A DNA stretch of 64,000 nt from Corythucha ciliata (Eukaryota > Arthropoda > Insecta > Hemiptera > Tingidae), in contig CM075940.1 of NCBI GenBank assembly GCA_038030265.1, forward strand, positions 28,434,940-28,498,939. Reading direction: 5' to 3'. This document shows positions 43,037 to 54,235 of the stretch, piece after piece (positions within the stretch are counted from its first letter, which is position 1; each line of letters starts with the position of its first letter). The notes below the pieces were generated by a model. The model ran no database searches, was not told the origin of the DNA, and worked only from the letters and a program-made list of their open reading frames with translations. The translations under genes were made by a program, and so were the position numbers.

Positions 43037-43126
43037 TGTATGCATAATGTCGTAGCCGTAGGAGCTATACGTCAATCTTTCCTCGTTGGGGGAGTGACGA
43101 CGTACGGCTACGACTTTATGCATGCA
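43037..43126. mobile_element. 90-bp MITE related to the one at 28767
   Basis: Arms TGTATGCATAATGTCGTAGC and the complement ending TTATGCATGCA. The interior keeps TCTTTCCTCGT. It is one of the shortest bounded elements in the window and is almost entirely stem. Confidence 0.7.
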
Positions 43127-46100
43127 ATACCAACTAACCCTCGTAGTTTAAGCGATCATACCAACAATATCAATAAATTAGTGCCCAATTCCGCAGCCTA
43201 TGAGACCAGAATATGCTAGAAAAAAGTAATTCTCCTCATCTCGTCGTTCGAGAAAGACATACATATACTGAGTGCCCGAAAAGTATACTACATTGGTACA
43301 AAATGCGGCATATTTAATGTTGATATGATCAAAAAGTCACTTCCAGAGGTTCAATGCTATTTTAAATGTATTCAATACCGAAAAGGTGGCCTCAGGGAGA
43401 AACTGGCTAACCCTCAGTCTGACCCTGATTTCCATAGAAACAATTTCCTTGATATTCAGTTTTTTCAGGTTAAATCATTGGCTGTTGGTGAAACATGGGC
43501 AATTAATAAAATTTCACTGTACTATAAAACGTGGTTTTGTAGAAGTCGAATAAATGTATTCAAGGTAATATAATAATTGAATCAATTACAAAATAAAGGA
43601 TTGATGAAATAAAGAAGGCAAAAAATGTTCACTACCGTAATGAAAGCTTTGGAACAAACATTTTTTTGCCTCTCCTGCTATGCTGTACAAATATTTTTTC
43701 AACATTATTTTCGTCGTTAATTAGAGGCTTACAGATAAAAGGACTCCTACAACTCCTGTTCGTCTCTGAAATTGTTCTACCTCTCCTCACTGGTCTTTGA
43801 AAAAGGACTTGACATAGAGAGTGGACAGGATCAATCACGGAGACATACCGAGTATCCCACCGCCCCGCCTATTTTCACACCACGACCCCCCCCCCCCTCC
43901 GAACTGTAATTAACGACGAAATATCATATTTCACGGCTCGTCTCGGAAGAAAAAAAATCCTCCTCTCCCTCCAGAATATTCCATTTCGTGCTTAGAAGTT
44001 TCCGTCAATACCACTTACCACCGTGCATCGCGTGACATCCTCTTAACCTCCCCCTTCTAACCATCACGACTTCATCATTTTCATGTAGTATAGTATGGGA
44101 TTATTAGATAAATATCGAGGCTAATTTTCCAACGAGTTCTTTTCTAATGGAAATGTTGTGTTTATTCTCCATTATAAGCGAATGATACAAGATTAATGTT
44201 CAATTGCTGTCATGTTGTTACAACGTTCAAGTAAAATTCGACAACTCAAAAATTACAAGGTCTGACGATCTCCGTTCTCTTTCATGAAAAATCGTTCGTG
44301 CTTTCATCTCGTTAGTGTAAGACTATGAATAGAATAATAACTATACTCATTTCTCGTCATTTCAATTTATTAATTTGACGTTCTTTGTGGGGTTAGGCCT
44401 CCTCGCAGTTCTCACTACTGAAGAGAGATTTGCAATTTTATGCTTAGTTTGGCCAAAAAGGAAACGGTTATTGCCAGTTTGAATACGACGAACAAAAAGA
44501 AATAAAAGATCTCGATGACAACGTAATTTAAAAGGGGGGGGGACATCCACCAACCCACCTGGAATCCACCCTAGAGAGAGAAAAAAGAGGCGCCTCTAAG
44601 TTATACAGGCAGAAATTAGCATTTAATTATTTTTTGTCTGTAGAGGATGCCTGGCGGTGACAATCTGTCGAGGTAGCTCAATAGAAAGGAAATAGGTAGA
44701 CAAAAAATATTTACCTTCGATTAAATTATTCGACTAACGATATTTAACAAGGTATTTACGGTACATGAGAAGGGTACATATCAATTAGTCACCAAATGTT
44801 TCACTCTTTCACTCTCGAGCCACTCTTGCGTCTCTTAAGCATCAGCCTTTTTATATTTATCCGTGTCTGTTTTTATATTTTTCCAGAGGCACCCACAATT
44901 CAAAGTATAAGTATTCAAAGGGAATTCGGAAGTCATCAAAATTCACAATTATAACAAGCCACATCTAAATTATAAAGGAAAAGAGGAATCAAACAGAGAA
45001 GCTGAGTGTCTTGTTGAGTTAAAGCCCTTAATAGAAAGGATATTAATTCTGAATATTATGAAGATGCTTCTACAATTACTAATTAGCGAGGAATAATTCA
45101 ATTTCTCCTCCCCCGAGAGGTGAGAAGGCCTTTGAAATAAATGACCAGTAGTAGTCTCGAGTATAACGCACTTTGATCCCGGAAGTTGAATTTACATCTC
45201 TGTTTTAGTTATCAAAATTTTGAAATCTATCCATTTTAGATTATTATTCAAGCCACCACTTTTGCCTCAGTCTGTTTAGTTAATGCAAGGCATGTGGAAT
45301 CCCTCCCTCTATGGTTGTTGCTCATGCAAAGGGTTAGCAATATGTTTCATGCGCTTAATATGTGAGCACTATTACACAGGAATTACAGTTAAAACCTTTG
45401 TCACGGGCTTTTTCGTTGGGTAGTTACTAGGGTTCTTCCGAGGCCGGAAAGAGTGTTGACGAAAGGAGTAAACAAAAATACTCAGTGACTACGGCTATAA
45501 AAACAAGGAAACAAACTTATATTCTCAAATCTTACAATTAGGGACGAACATAACTGAATAAAAATTAGCCTAACAAGTAAGAAAAGCGCGAAATAAAACG
45601 GGGTGTGATTCTTATGGCTAACTCTAAGCTGTGGCATACTATAGACAATAAACTATCGGTAGGAAGTATGCACTAAGTCTATTCTAGACAGGGGGGGGGG
45701 GCTTCTTAAGCTTATAATTACTCTGAAGTGTAAATCGGTACTTCGGCAAAATTTTAAAGTCAAAAAGACTTTTGATAAAAGCGACGCGAGTATAAGGTAT
45801 AAATCTTATCTGGTTTGTTGTCGCTAGACGATGTTCCTCGGAATGGAGGCACCTCCTAGATTCAGACAGGAACTACAACCGCCAACGGTATAGCGGCGGT
45901 TTATCTGGGAGCTGGTCCCAGATAAACCTCGCCGCCACACAGTGCCTTTTGGGAATTTAATTTTATTATTTATTTTGTCCAATCACATCCCAGACGAGAC
46001 AGGGTATACACCATTCGGTCAAAGGAATTGTTACTCGCCCAAAAGGGCGCGATAATCGGCAGGAAGAAAATATAATTTAATCTTCAAATGAAACGCTGGA

Positions 46101-46390
46101 GATCAGGCGGAGATCCGCAGCTTCCATTCGAGCCCTCTTCCGGAAACTATCGCTATGACGAAACAATCGTACTCGACGAGGGTCAAAACGGTAAAAATAT
46201 TGAACAACTTGATACTCTGTTCTGTTCCCTGGCTTGAACTGAATTGAAGGAAGAGGAAGACGGACGGTAAATTAATTTAGAAAAAGATTAGCCAGGAGGT
46301 ACGAAGTTCGAATTCAAAATAAAACACCTCTGGTTCGAAGTGGGTTGAAAGTAGTTTTCCTCTCTTTCATTGAAATTTATTTTTTTATAC
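43127..46390. other. No recognisable gene
   Basis: Unique-looking AT-rich DNA with C-runs near 43888 and G-runs near 44533 and 45690. An 82-codon plus frame at 43325-43573 is unrecognised. A strong hairpin at 45893-45936 is listed separately. Confidence 0.4.
45893..45936. other. Perfect-stem hairpin, CCCAGATAAACC
   Basis: TTTATCTGGGA pairs exactly with TCCCAGATAAA across a 5-base loop, and the stem is extended by GCGGCGG/CCGCC after a 2-base bulge. It could be a hairpin in RNA or a MITE tip. No wider inverted repeat was found around it. Confidence 0.6.
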
Positions 46391-47237
46391 AGGGTGTTCA
46401 CCTGTGGCGTTGACTATATTGCACACGGCGAAAGTTCATGCCAAGAGCTGTAAAATTTCCCCTTTCACTTTTTTAAAATCTCCAGCCGTTACCGAGAAAT
46501 GATTTTTCGAACACTTTTCATGAAGAAAAGCAGTTTTCATATGTGTTCGATTAGAAATTGAAGTCAGAGAAATTGAAGTTCTTAGTGGTGCGATTAGAAA
46601 TTGAACGACAGATTCGAATTCTGCACAAAATTTACTAGAAGATGCAATGCGAATCGTAATTGTAATGGCAAACTAGGGTGTGCGTTTTCTTTGAATTTTT
46701 GAAAATTAATCTTGAGCGTTGAGTTTTATGTTCTATCTATCTATTTTTACAAGCGTAGAAAATATATGAGAAGAGGGAATGTTTATGTTTTGAATAACTT
46801 GTGGAAGTGCTGTGACCTCCACCGGAAGCAGAGTGCACTTTGTGTTTCTGGGTTATACATAGAGTATGAGTCACGAGGGACAAAATGCAGTCTGATTAAG
46901 CACAGGAATATCCGCTATGGCTTTCACGCATCCTTTGACTGTTTTTGGGAATCATAACTTGAAGCGCTATAACTAAAAATAAGCCACTTGCGTCAACTGA
47001 GTCTTGGTCCCAAGGGTCTTAGGCTCCTTCATTAATGTTGCATATGCCAATCTTCATGCGTGCTGTATTAAATTACTTTCACTGAAAAAATTATTCTAAA
47101 GCTAGAAATTCTCCTAGCTTCCACCGCACAAACTGAACTCATTTATTCTTTCGTCGCTCCTTTCACTGAGGCTCTTAATTTAGTACACATATAGCATCGA
47201 ATCTTCGAGTCACCCTCTCCTGTCAAGAGCTAAGTCC
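46391..47237. other. Spacer beginning with a TACAGGGTGTTC motif
   Basis: TACAGGGTGTTC near 46391 resembles the TACAGGGTGTCCC ends of repeats widespread in arthropod genomes, but no partner end was seen. A plus frame of 81 codons (46712-46957) is unrecognised. Confidence 0.3.
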
Positions 47238-47241
47238 TTAA

Positions 47242-47635
47242 GTGGGAGTTGTACATGTGTTTCCTCGACCCACCTCCAATAATACCTCGCCTACTCCGCG
47301 TTACGGAAATTACCGCCGTATTTCTGCACCAATCGTGGACTTCAAGGGCTCATTTAAATCTTCAGGAAATTCCGCACAAGCGTACGATCTTCCTTTTTCA
47401 TATTTCATCCCTAAAATAACTGTAAAACGCACACAAACTTGTACCTTGAAAATGCACACTCTTTCGACGACTTATTTAGGAAAGCAAGATCGCGCGCTTG
47501 TGCGGAATTTCCTGAAGATTTAAATGAGCCCTTGAAGTCCACGATTGGTGCAGAAATACGGCGGTAATTTCTGTAACGCGGAGTAGGCGAGGTATGATTG
47601 GAGGGGGGTCGAGGAAACACATGTGCAACTCCCCC
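47242..47635. mobile_element. Palindromic MITE A, TTAA-flanked
   Basis: A 394-bp element, nearly all inverted repeat. TTAA flanks both ends (47238-47241 and 47636-47639). Arms share CATGTGTTTCCTCGACCC, TTCTGCACCAATCGTGG, GGGCTCATTTAAATCTTCAG and more, about 170 bp each. TTAA target sites are typical of piggyBac. The ends do not begin with the usual CCC, so superfamily is inferred from the target only. Confidence 0.75.
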
Positions 47636-47639
47636 TTAA

Positions 47640-48031
47640 GGCGGGGTTTCAGGCGGGTCTTCTCGACCCCTTCCCAGTCACCCTCGCCTAAACTTCGCAC
47701 ACAAATTTTGGCTCCAATTCTGCATCAATATTCGATTTCAACGTATCATTTTAATCTTCAGGAAGTTCTACAGTGACGTTAGATCTTGCTTTTCCAGATT
47801 GCATCCCTGAAATTACCTTAAAACACATTCAAGTTGTAAAGTGATTTGGGGTTATTTCAGGCATAAAATTTGAAAAAGCAAGATCTAACGTCACTGTAGA
47901 ACTTCCTGAAGATTAAAATGAGACGTTGAAATCGAATATTGATGCAGAAATGGAGCCAAAATTTATGTGCGAAGTTTAGGCGAGGGGCGACTGGGAAGGG
48001 GTCGAGGAAACCCGCCTGAAACCCCCCCCCC
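47640..48031. mobile_element. Palindromic MITE B, TTAA-flanked, abutting A
   Basis: A 392-bp element with arms of about 170 bp, sharing its left TTAA with MITE A and ending at TTAA 48032-48035. Related to A through TCGACCC, CCTCGCCTA, TTCTGCA-CAAT and TTTAATCTTCAGGAA, but clearly diverged. The two B arms remain very similar to each other, for example CACTGTAGAACTTCCTGAAG on one arm and its complement on the other. Confidence 0.75.
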
Positions 48032-48035
48032 TTAA

Positions 48036-48411
48036 GTCCCCACAGTTCGTTCGTTAACAACTACTTCACCAAAGCAGATTACTGAGCATTCGAGCTCGGC
48101 AAAATAACTGACAAACTTCGCTCTTATTACATTCTTTTCCGCGCGTCGGGACTTACCTCAACGACACCCTAAAGTTTCTCGTTAGCTCGACCTTGCCATC
48201 CCGATCCACTTACCTGCGAGAAAATCTACTATCATTTATCACTTTGACAGGTCTACATGTACAAATATAAGTATTCAAAAGTATCAAATTTCCAATCATT
48301 CGTCTACGCAAGAACTGTTTTATGAAATTCCCCACTGACCCCGGAGATCAGAGACCGATGTTCAGTCTAAACAGTCCACACTGAACTTCCAACCCAAATT
48401 TTACTGGTGAC
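48036..48411. other. No recognisable gene
   Basis: Spacer between the TTAA MITE pair and the LINE 3' end. Confidence 0.4.
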
Positions 48412-49180
48412 GTTTATTGATTGATTGAATTTTTATTTTATGAACACCACAGTGGTAAAAAAATCGTCATGAAACATTTTCTAAGTAACATGATAGGTTT
48501 TCGGTGACTAGCTATTTACCTGGTTTATTAGTCTAAAATTGTTATCACATTTTAAATCACACGCCAAAAAGGCCTCGATCGAGTAGAACGGGTTGCTCAG
48601 TAGACATCTTTTAGGATTTTCCTTTAAAAAGTCCAATTTGTTAAAATCTAATATCACCGCGCCGTTACAATTGACACATGCTTTCGTCTTTTCAATTCGA
48701 CGTCTAGGGACGACCTAATTTATCACCATTTCGGGTCTTATTACTATTGATCTTAAAGTGTATTTGTCGTTAACTTTCGTCATGAAGGTGTAACAGCGAC
48801 ATATAAATATATGTATATACAAAGTAGGGTCATTATTTTTAAAGCAACAAAATCTAGACGGCAATCCTCCCTAAAGGCTTTCGAAGCTATAATTCGTAAA
48901 ATCTTGCGCTGCAAGCCAAATATTCTCTTTGAATGGGAACAATGCCCCCAGCCAAGAATCCCGTAGGAAATCAAGGAATGGAATATAGCAAAGTATGCCG
49001 CTACGAGGACTGGCACGGAAACGAGCTTCTTCAATGATCGGAAAAGAAAAATCAGTTTGTTAAGCTTTGCTGCTAATTTATTACAGTGTGGTTCCCAAGT
49101 CAGTTGCTCATCCAAAATTACTCCCAGAAATTTGACAAAAGGCGCAAATTTCCGAGTATCGAGGGAAATCGGAACATCTC
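48412..49180 (-). pseudogene. CR1-group LINE ORF2, C-terminal part and 3' end
   Basis: Reads leftward from the Gypsy insertion. It begins near DVPISLDTRKF, then VKFLGVILDEQLTWEPHC, the conserved block after the RT active site in CR1, Jockey and related LINEs, and continues to LGWGHCSHSKRIFGLQRK. Further on, in another frame, LLSNPFYSIEAFLACD is typical of the ORF2 end of CR1-like LINEs. It finishes with a TCAATCAATCAATAAA tail near 48413-48436, the short tandem tail used by this group. Its N-terminal part is at 54437-55740. Confidence 0.8.
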
Positions 49181-49197
49181 TGTCATGATCGTACTTA

Positions 49198-49687
49198 TAT
49201 ATATGTCGCATCCACTTGGCGAAATTGTCCACTTCATGAAATGGATGTCCGTTTCACGAAGTGGCTCCACTTTCCGTAATTTCAAAAAATTCCGTCATCT
49301 GGACAAAAAAAATTTCCATTTCTTGAAAAGGAAATCGCGTTTGTCCAGTTGTTGAAATTAAGCTTTCTTACTGCAAGTGGATGCACAACGTCATTTTTTA
49401 GCAGGTTTTTGAGTGCTCGATAAAATAACTTTTTTAAATAAAAAAAAATTGTTTCAGCACCTGAGATTCCTCACTCATCCATTTCACGAAAAGGATAATG
49501 TTGTTGCATCCACTTGTAGTATGGAAGCTTGATTTCAGCAACTGGACAAACACGATTTCCTTTTCAAGAAATGGACAGTTTTTTTGTCCAGATGTCGTAA
49601 TTTTTTGAAGTTACGGCAAGTGGAGCCACTTCGTGAAATGGGCATCCATTTCGTGAAATGGACAATTACTCGACGTGGATACGACAT
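49198..49687. mobile_element. Palindromic MITE inside the Gypsy 5' region
   Basis: About 490 bp. Arms of roughly 190 bp share ATATGTCG-ATCCAC, CACGAAGTGGCTCCACTT, TTTCTTGAAAAGGAAATCG and TTTGTCCAGTTG. AT repeats (TATATAT) lie outside both ends. It separates the LTR stub from gag, and the missing LTR, primer site and gag start suggest a deletion at this site. Half-copies recur at 50351-50608 (by tandem duplication) and 62640-62765. Confidence 0.75.
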
Positions 49688-50346
49688 ATATAATACTTGA
49701 GTGTAAAGAGCTCACCACGAAGCCCAATTCCAGTTTCACGAACGACGACACGTATAAATTGTCACCTTCCCAATCTGTACCCGTCAATCGAAGCCGCAAT
49801 TCAGTTTCTAACTCGCGGAACAATTCTACTTCATTCCGATGCGACTCCAGGTCATCCAGCTCAAGCCGAGCACGATCGAGAAATAGAAAAAAACCAAATT
49901 ACAAAGCTCTCGGGATCAACAATTTGTGCTTCCGGTGTGGCAAAAACAATCATCGGATCAACGAGTGTCGTATCGAACGACATAAGGCCAAATGCAACTC
50001 ATGTGGCAAAGAAGGCCACATAGCTCGTGTGTGTATCAAAAGCCTGATGGGTGAGTCTCAGAATTCCGTCGAACCAGTTCAAAACGTTTCCAGTCCTTAC
50101 GGAATAAATTTGCTTACTTCGACATCGCCTCAAATCATCGAGTTATTCGGGATAGGCTCAGATTCCGACAAATATATGATCTCTGTTTCGATAAATGGTC
50201 GCTCTCAGCGTTTTGAGGTCGATTCTGGCGCAAAATTCTCGATGCTGAATGAAGCCGATCAGCGCTTAAACTTGCCACTTAAACTTCAAACTCCAAATAT
50301 AGCATTCCGATCATATTCTGGCGATATTATTCAACTAGGATTAAAG
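49426..50346 (+). repeat. 921-bp tandem duplication, unit 1
   Basis: Unit 1 (49426-50346) and unit 2 (50347-51267) are almost identical, starting TAACTTTTTTAAATAAAA in each. Only a few substitutions are visible in the coding part. Unit 1 matches to about 50335 and then has 11 bases of filler, TAGGATTAAAG. Each unit holds the right half of the palindromic MITE and the gag-protease region. The event is recent, or it is an assembly artefact. Confidence 0.85.
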
Positions 50347-50349
50347 TAA
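49690..50349 (+). pseudogene. Gag-protease fragment, first copy
   Basis: Copy of the gag C-terminus and protease start. It holds two CCHC knuckles (CFRCGKNNHRINEC and CNSCGKEGHIARVC) and FEVDSGAKFSML. It ends soon after the duplication breakpoint with LGLK and a stop at 50347-50349, so it is a truncated duplicate of the copy at 50611. It differs from that copy by Thr/Ala and Phe/Leu changes. Confidence 0.85.
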
Positions 50350-51267
50350 CTTTTTTAAATAAAAAAAAATTGTTTCAGCACCTGAGATTCCTCACTCATC
50401 CATTTCACGAAAAGGATAATGTTGTTGCATCCACTTGTAGTATGGAAGCTTGATTTCAGCAACTGGACAAACACGATTTCCTTTTCAAGAAATGGACAGT
50501 TTTTTTGTCCAGATGTCGTAATTTTTTGAAGTTACGGCAAGTGGAGCCACTTCGTGAAATGGGCATCCATTTCGTGAAATGGACAATTACTCGACGTGGA
50601 TACGACATATATAATACTTGAGTGTAAAGAGCTCACCACGAAGCCCAATTCCAGTTTCACGAACGACGACACGTATAAATTGTCACCTTCCCAATCTGTA
50701 CCCGTCAATCGAAGCCGCAATTCAGTTTCTAACTCGCGGAACAATTCTACTTCATTCCGATGCGACTCCAGGTCATCCAGCTCAAGCCGAGCACGATCGA
50801 GAAATAGAAAAAAACCAAATTACAAAGCTCTCGGGATCAACAATTTGTGCTTCCGGTGTGGCAAAAACAATCATCGGATCAACGAGTGTCGTATCGAACG
50901 ACATAAGGCCAAATGCAACTCATGTGGCAAAGAAGGCCACATAGCTCGTGTGTGTATCAAAAGCCTGATGGGTGAGTCTCAGAATTCCGTCGAACCAGTT
51001 CAAAACGTTTCCAGTCCTTACGGAATAAATTTGCTTACTTCGGCATCGCCTCAAATCATCGAGTTATTCGGGATAGGCTCAGATTCCGACAAATATATGA
51101 TCTCCGTTTCGATAAATGGTCGCTCTCAGCGTTTTGAGGTCGATTCTGGCGCAAAATTATCGATGCTGAATGAAGCCGATCAGCGCTTAAACTTGCCACT
51201 TAAACTTCAAACTCCAAATATAGCATTCCGATCATATTCTGGCGATATTATTCAACCGATCGGTAAA
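50347..51267 (+). repeat. 921-bp tandem duplication, unit 2
   Basis: Second unit; it continues without a break into the rest of the Gypsy pol gene, so it is the original position or the one still joined to pol. Confidence 0.85.
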
Positions 51268-51756
51268 GTTCAAGTTCAAGTTTCGTTTAAAAACAAGACT
51301 ATTACAGGTGATTTATACTCTGCTCTCCTTGGCCGCTCATGGATTAGGAGTCTTAAAATCAACCTACACGAGATCGATTCTGAAAATCTCTTAATTTCCT
51401 CTGCAAACAGTATTTCGCCTGTTGATCTCGTTCCTAAGATTTATCAAGAATTTGCCCCCATCTTCGAGGAAAAAATTGTTTGCACTCCAAATTTCGAAGT
51501 CAATCTCCAGTTAAGAGAGGGAGTCAAGCCAATTTTCACAAAAGAACGCAATGTACCATATTCTTTGCGCCAAAAAGTTGAGAAGGAACTCGATTCCCTG
51601 GAATCCAGTGGCATTATTACACCTGTTACAACAAGTGATTGGGGATCTCCTATTGTCGTCATTCCTAAAGCAGACGGAGGAGTAAGGATATGCATCGACT
51701 ATAAATGTGGCGTAAATGAGCAAGTCACCCCATCCATCGAGTCGAAGACGCCTTGA
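50611..51756 (+). pseudogene. Gag C-terminus, protease and RT N-terminus
   Basis: The frame is open from within MITE sequence at 50596. A Ser/Arg-rich stretch is followed by two perfect CCHC knuckles (residues 85-98 and 107-120 of that frame), which would bind genomic RNA. The protease has D-S-G-A at residues 183-186 and an LLGRSW motif. RT begins with NVPYSLRQKVEKELDSLESS, then SPIVVIPKADGGVRICIDYK. The frame shifts near 51715 and ends at 51756. The true gag start and matrix region are absent because of the deletion or MITE. Confidence 0.85.
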
Positions 51757-52085
51757 ACAATCTGCGTGATTCCCGTTATTTTTTTAAGTTAGACTTATAT
51801 AAAGCTTACTTACACATCAAAGTGGACCACGAAAGTTCCTTCATTCAAACTATCACAACGCACAGAGGAACATACAGAATGAATCGTCTCAGTTTTGGTG
51901 TAAAAACCGCACCTTCTGAGTTCAATAGAATATTATCACAAATTTTACAAGGACTTAGAAAAACAGAGCATTGTTTCGACGACATTATCGTCCATGGTGC
52001 ATCACTTCAAGAGTGCCATGAGAATATTCGAGCGTGTTTGAAGCGACTGTCACAATTCGATCTCCATCTCAATAAAAACAAATGA
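51720..52085 (+). pseudogene. Reverse transcriptase, central part
   Basis: Continues after the frameshift with YFFKLDLYKAYLHIKVD and RLSFGVKTAPSEFNRI. The active-site block reads HCFDDIIVHG, so the usual aromatic residue two positions before DD is Cys while both aspartates remain. It is closed by a TGA at 52083-52085. The next block resumes directly in the same frame with KCFEQKIEYLGHII. Confidence 0.85.
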
Positions 52086-52535
52086 AAATGTTTCGAACAA
52101 AAAATCGAGTATTTAGGCCATATAATCGAGTTCAATAAAATTAGAACAAATCCAAACAAGGTGCGTGCTGTTAACGAAATGCCTCGACCTCGCAACGTTC
52201 AAGATATTCGACGTTTCCTTGGGCTTATCACTTATTACTCGCGTTTTATTCCGCATTTCTCTTCAGTTTCGGCTCCACTTCGGCGTCTTCTAGAAAAAAA
52301 TCATCGATGGCATTGGTCAACTTCATGCGAATCTGCCTTCCTTCGACTGAAAAAGGAACTTTCGAGCGATAAGGTATTGACGCCGCACGACCCTGATTTA
52401 CCTCTTATTCTCACTTCTGACGCTAGTCCGGATGGAATCGCTGCTGTCATCAGTCACAAAGTTCAAGGAGTGGAACGGTCAATAGCTTATGCTTCACGAT
52501 CTCTGACCCCTTCTGGAGAAAAATTACAGCCATAG
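52086..52535 (+). pseudogene. RT thumb/connection and RNase H start
   Basis: Includes FLGLITYYSRFIPHFS, the connection WHWSTSCESAFLRLK, and RNase H motif LPLILTSDASPDGIAAVI with the first acidic residue. A TAG at 52533-52535 interrupts the frame right before LDREALAIIFAV, which carries the next catalytic Glu. Confidence 0.85.
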
Positions 52536-54173
52536 CTTGACCGAGAAGCCCTGGCCATCATATTTGCAGTTAATCGTTTTTATAATTACGTTTATGGACG
52601 ACATTTTTTCCTAGTTACCGATAATGAACCGTTGACTCGAATTTTTCATCAAAATAAAGCCTTACCACAAATGACGTCATCAAGGCTTCTTCGGTACGCG
52701 TCTTTTCTTTCTGGTTTTGACTATACCGTTCAATTTAAAAAAGGCGTCGACAGTAAAAATGTTGATTGCTTATCTCGGACAACGCAATTACAATCGGCGG
52801 ACTCTACGGACGATCTGGGTCTAGAGGTAAACCAGTTGTTTACTGGCGCAATTTTTCAAATTTCCAGCGCAAAAATTACCTACGATTCTATAAAAACGGA
52901 AACAAAGAAAGATGTCGAATTAAACGCGATAATTAATAAACTGATGTCCCATCCAGCCGATTCGGAATGTACGCTTCACAACGGCGTACTTTTTCGAGGT
53001 GATCGAATCATTATACCTTCGTCCTTGAGATCACAAATACTCCAAGAACTTCACGAGACCCACATGGGTATTATGAGGACGAAACAGTTGGCTCGCCGGT
53101 ACGTTTTTTGGACAGGCATCGACAGCGACATTGAGCGCATGATCAAGAGTTGTACAGAATGTGCTCGCACCCGTTCATATCCACCGATTGCTCCCGTTCA
53201 CCCTTGGGAGGAACCCAACAGCAATTGGGAACGCGTCCACATGGACTATACGGGACCTTTCCAGGGCCATTTTTTCCTAATTTGCGTAGATGCCAGGTCA
53301 AAATGGGCCAAAATTCGAGCTATTAAAACTGCTCCAACCAGCTCAATTACGATTTCTCTGCTTCAAGACATATTTTCCTTCCACGGTTTTCCAAATTTTC
53401 TCGTATCAGACAACGCATCAATATTCATCAGCGACGAATTCAAGAGTTTTTGTTGCAATAAAGGTATCTTCCAAAAATTGATCGCCCCTCAACATCCATT
53501 CACGAATGGGCTTGCGGAGCGATATGTACAGACTCTAAAACGTTGGCTTCGTGCCTCAGCTTATGACTCTACCCCCATGCAAGATAAAGTACGCTCTATC
53601 CTCATGCGATACAGAGCAACTCCACTTGCTTCCGGAAAGACACCAGCAGTTTATTTTAACCGACCAATGCGCATTCGACTCGACGCAATTTTTCCATCCC
53701 CACTGAAAACATCTCGGAAAAAAATTTCTAGCCGCACGCGTCAATTTCAAAAGGGGGAGAGGATTCAAATAAGAGTTTTCGTAAATAACAAAGAAACTTG
53801 GGAATTCGGTGTAATTAAAGAGAAGCTTGGCCAACGTCATTATCTAGTAATGCTTGACTCTAGAAGAGTATTAAAACGTCACATCGACCAGTTGAGATCG
53901 ACTCTTGTACCAAAACCAAAGAAGAAAGTCAGCTTCGATCTTCTCGCCTCTGCTAAACCTCGCCTCAACGTCCCCAGATTGTCGACTCCTGCTGTCTCAA
54001 ACCCTCCTGCTATGGTAGGACTTCCATCTCCCAGTATTCAAGACAGTTCTACTTCAGAGCGACAACAACATCTTCAACAACCCGCCTCTGATCAAGTGAC
54101 CCCTAGACTCCAGATTCGACGATCATCCCGGCAAAGACGAATACCTGCCCGATTTCAGGACTATCAATTATAA
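52536..54173 (+). CDS. RNase H end and complete integrase frame of Gypsy pol
   Basis: Open from 52536 to the stop at 54171-54173. It starts with LDREALAIIFAVNRF and FLVTDNEPL (RNase H). The integrase zinc finger is complete: H141, H144, C174 and C177, numbered from the TTG at 52632. The catalytic triad is complete: D205 in MDYTGPF, D260 in VSDNAS and E296 in GLAERYVQ, with 35 residues between the last two. A tail with WEFGVIKEKLGQRHYLV and a Ser/Pro/Arg-rich end follows. It would catalyse insertion of the cDNA, but it is normally made only as part of Gag-Pol, whose upstream frame is broken. It may therefore never be translated. Confidence 0.85.
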   Translation, partial: LDREALAIIFAVNRFYNYVYGRHFFLVTDNEPLTRIFHQNKALPQMTSSRLLRYASFLSGFDYTVQFKKGVDSKNVDCLSRTTQLQSADSTDDLGLEVNQLFTGAIFQISSAKITYDSIKTETKKDVELNAIINKLMSHPADSECTLHNGVLFRGDRIIIPSSLRSQILQELHETHMGIMRTKQLARRYVFWTGIDSDIERMIKSCTECARTRSYPPIAPVHPWEEPNSNWERVHMDYTGPFQGHFFLICVDARSKWAKIRAIKTAPTSSITISLLQDIFSFHGFPNFLVSDNASIFISDEFKSFCCNKGIFQKLIAPQHPFTNGLAERYVQTLKRWLRASAYDSTPMQDKVRSILMRYRATPLASGKTPAVYFNRPMRIRLDAIFPSPLKTSRKKISSRTRQFQKGERIQIRVFVNNKETWEFGVIKEKLGQRHYLVMLDSRRVLKRHIDQLRSTLVPKPKKKVSFDLLASAKPRLNVPRLSTPAVSNPPAMVGLPSPSIQDSSTSERQQHLQQPASDQVTPRLQIRRSSRQRRIPARFQDYQL

Positions 54174-54222
54174 TTTTTGTAGCGATTGTTATGTCTTATT
54201 GTCCCTATCCATGTTCTAATAT

Positions 54223-54235
54223 AAGTGGGGGAGAC
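54223..54235 (+). promoter_or_regulatory. Polypurine tract of the second Gypsy
   Basis: AAGTGGGGGAGAC immediately precedes the 3' LTR, in the position used to prime plus-strand synthesis. Confidence 0.65.

Noticed and set aside
46391..46402. TACAGGGTGTTC transposon terminus
   Set aside because: Motif alone, with no second end or duplication; mentioned only in the spacer entry.
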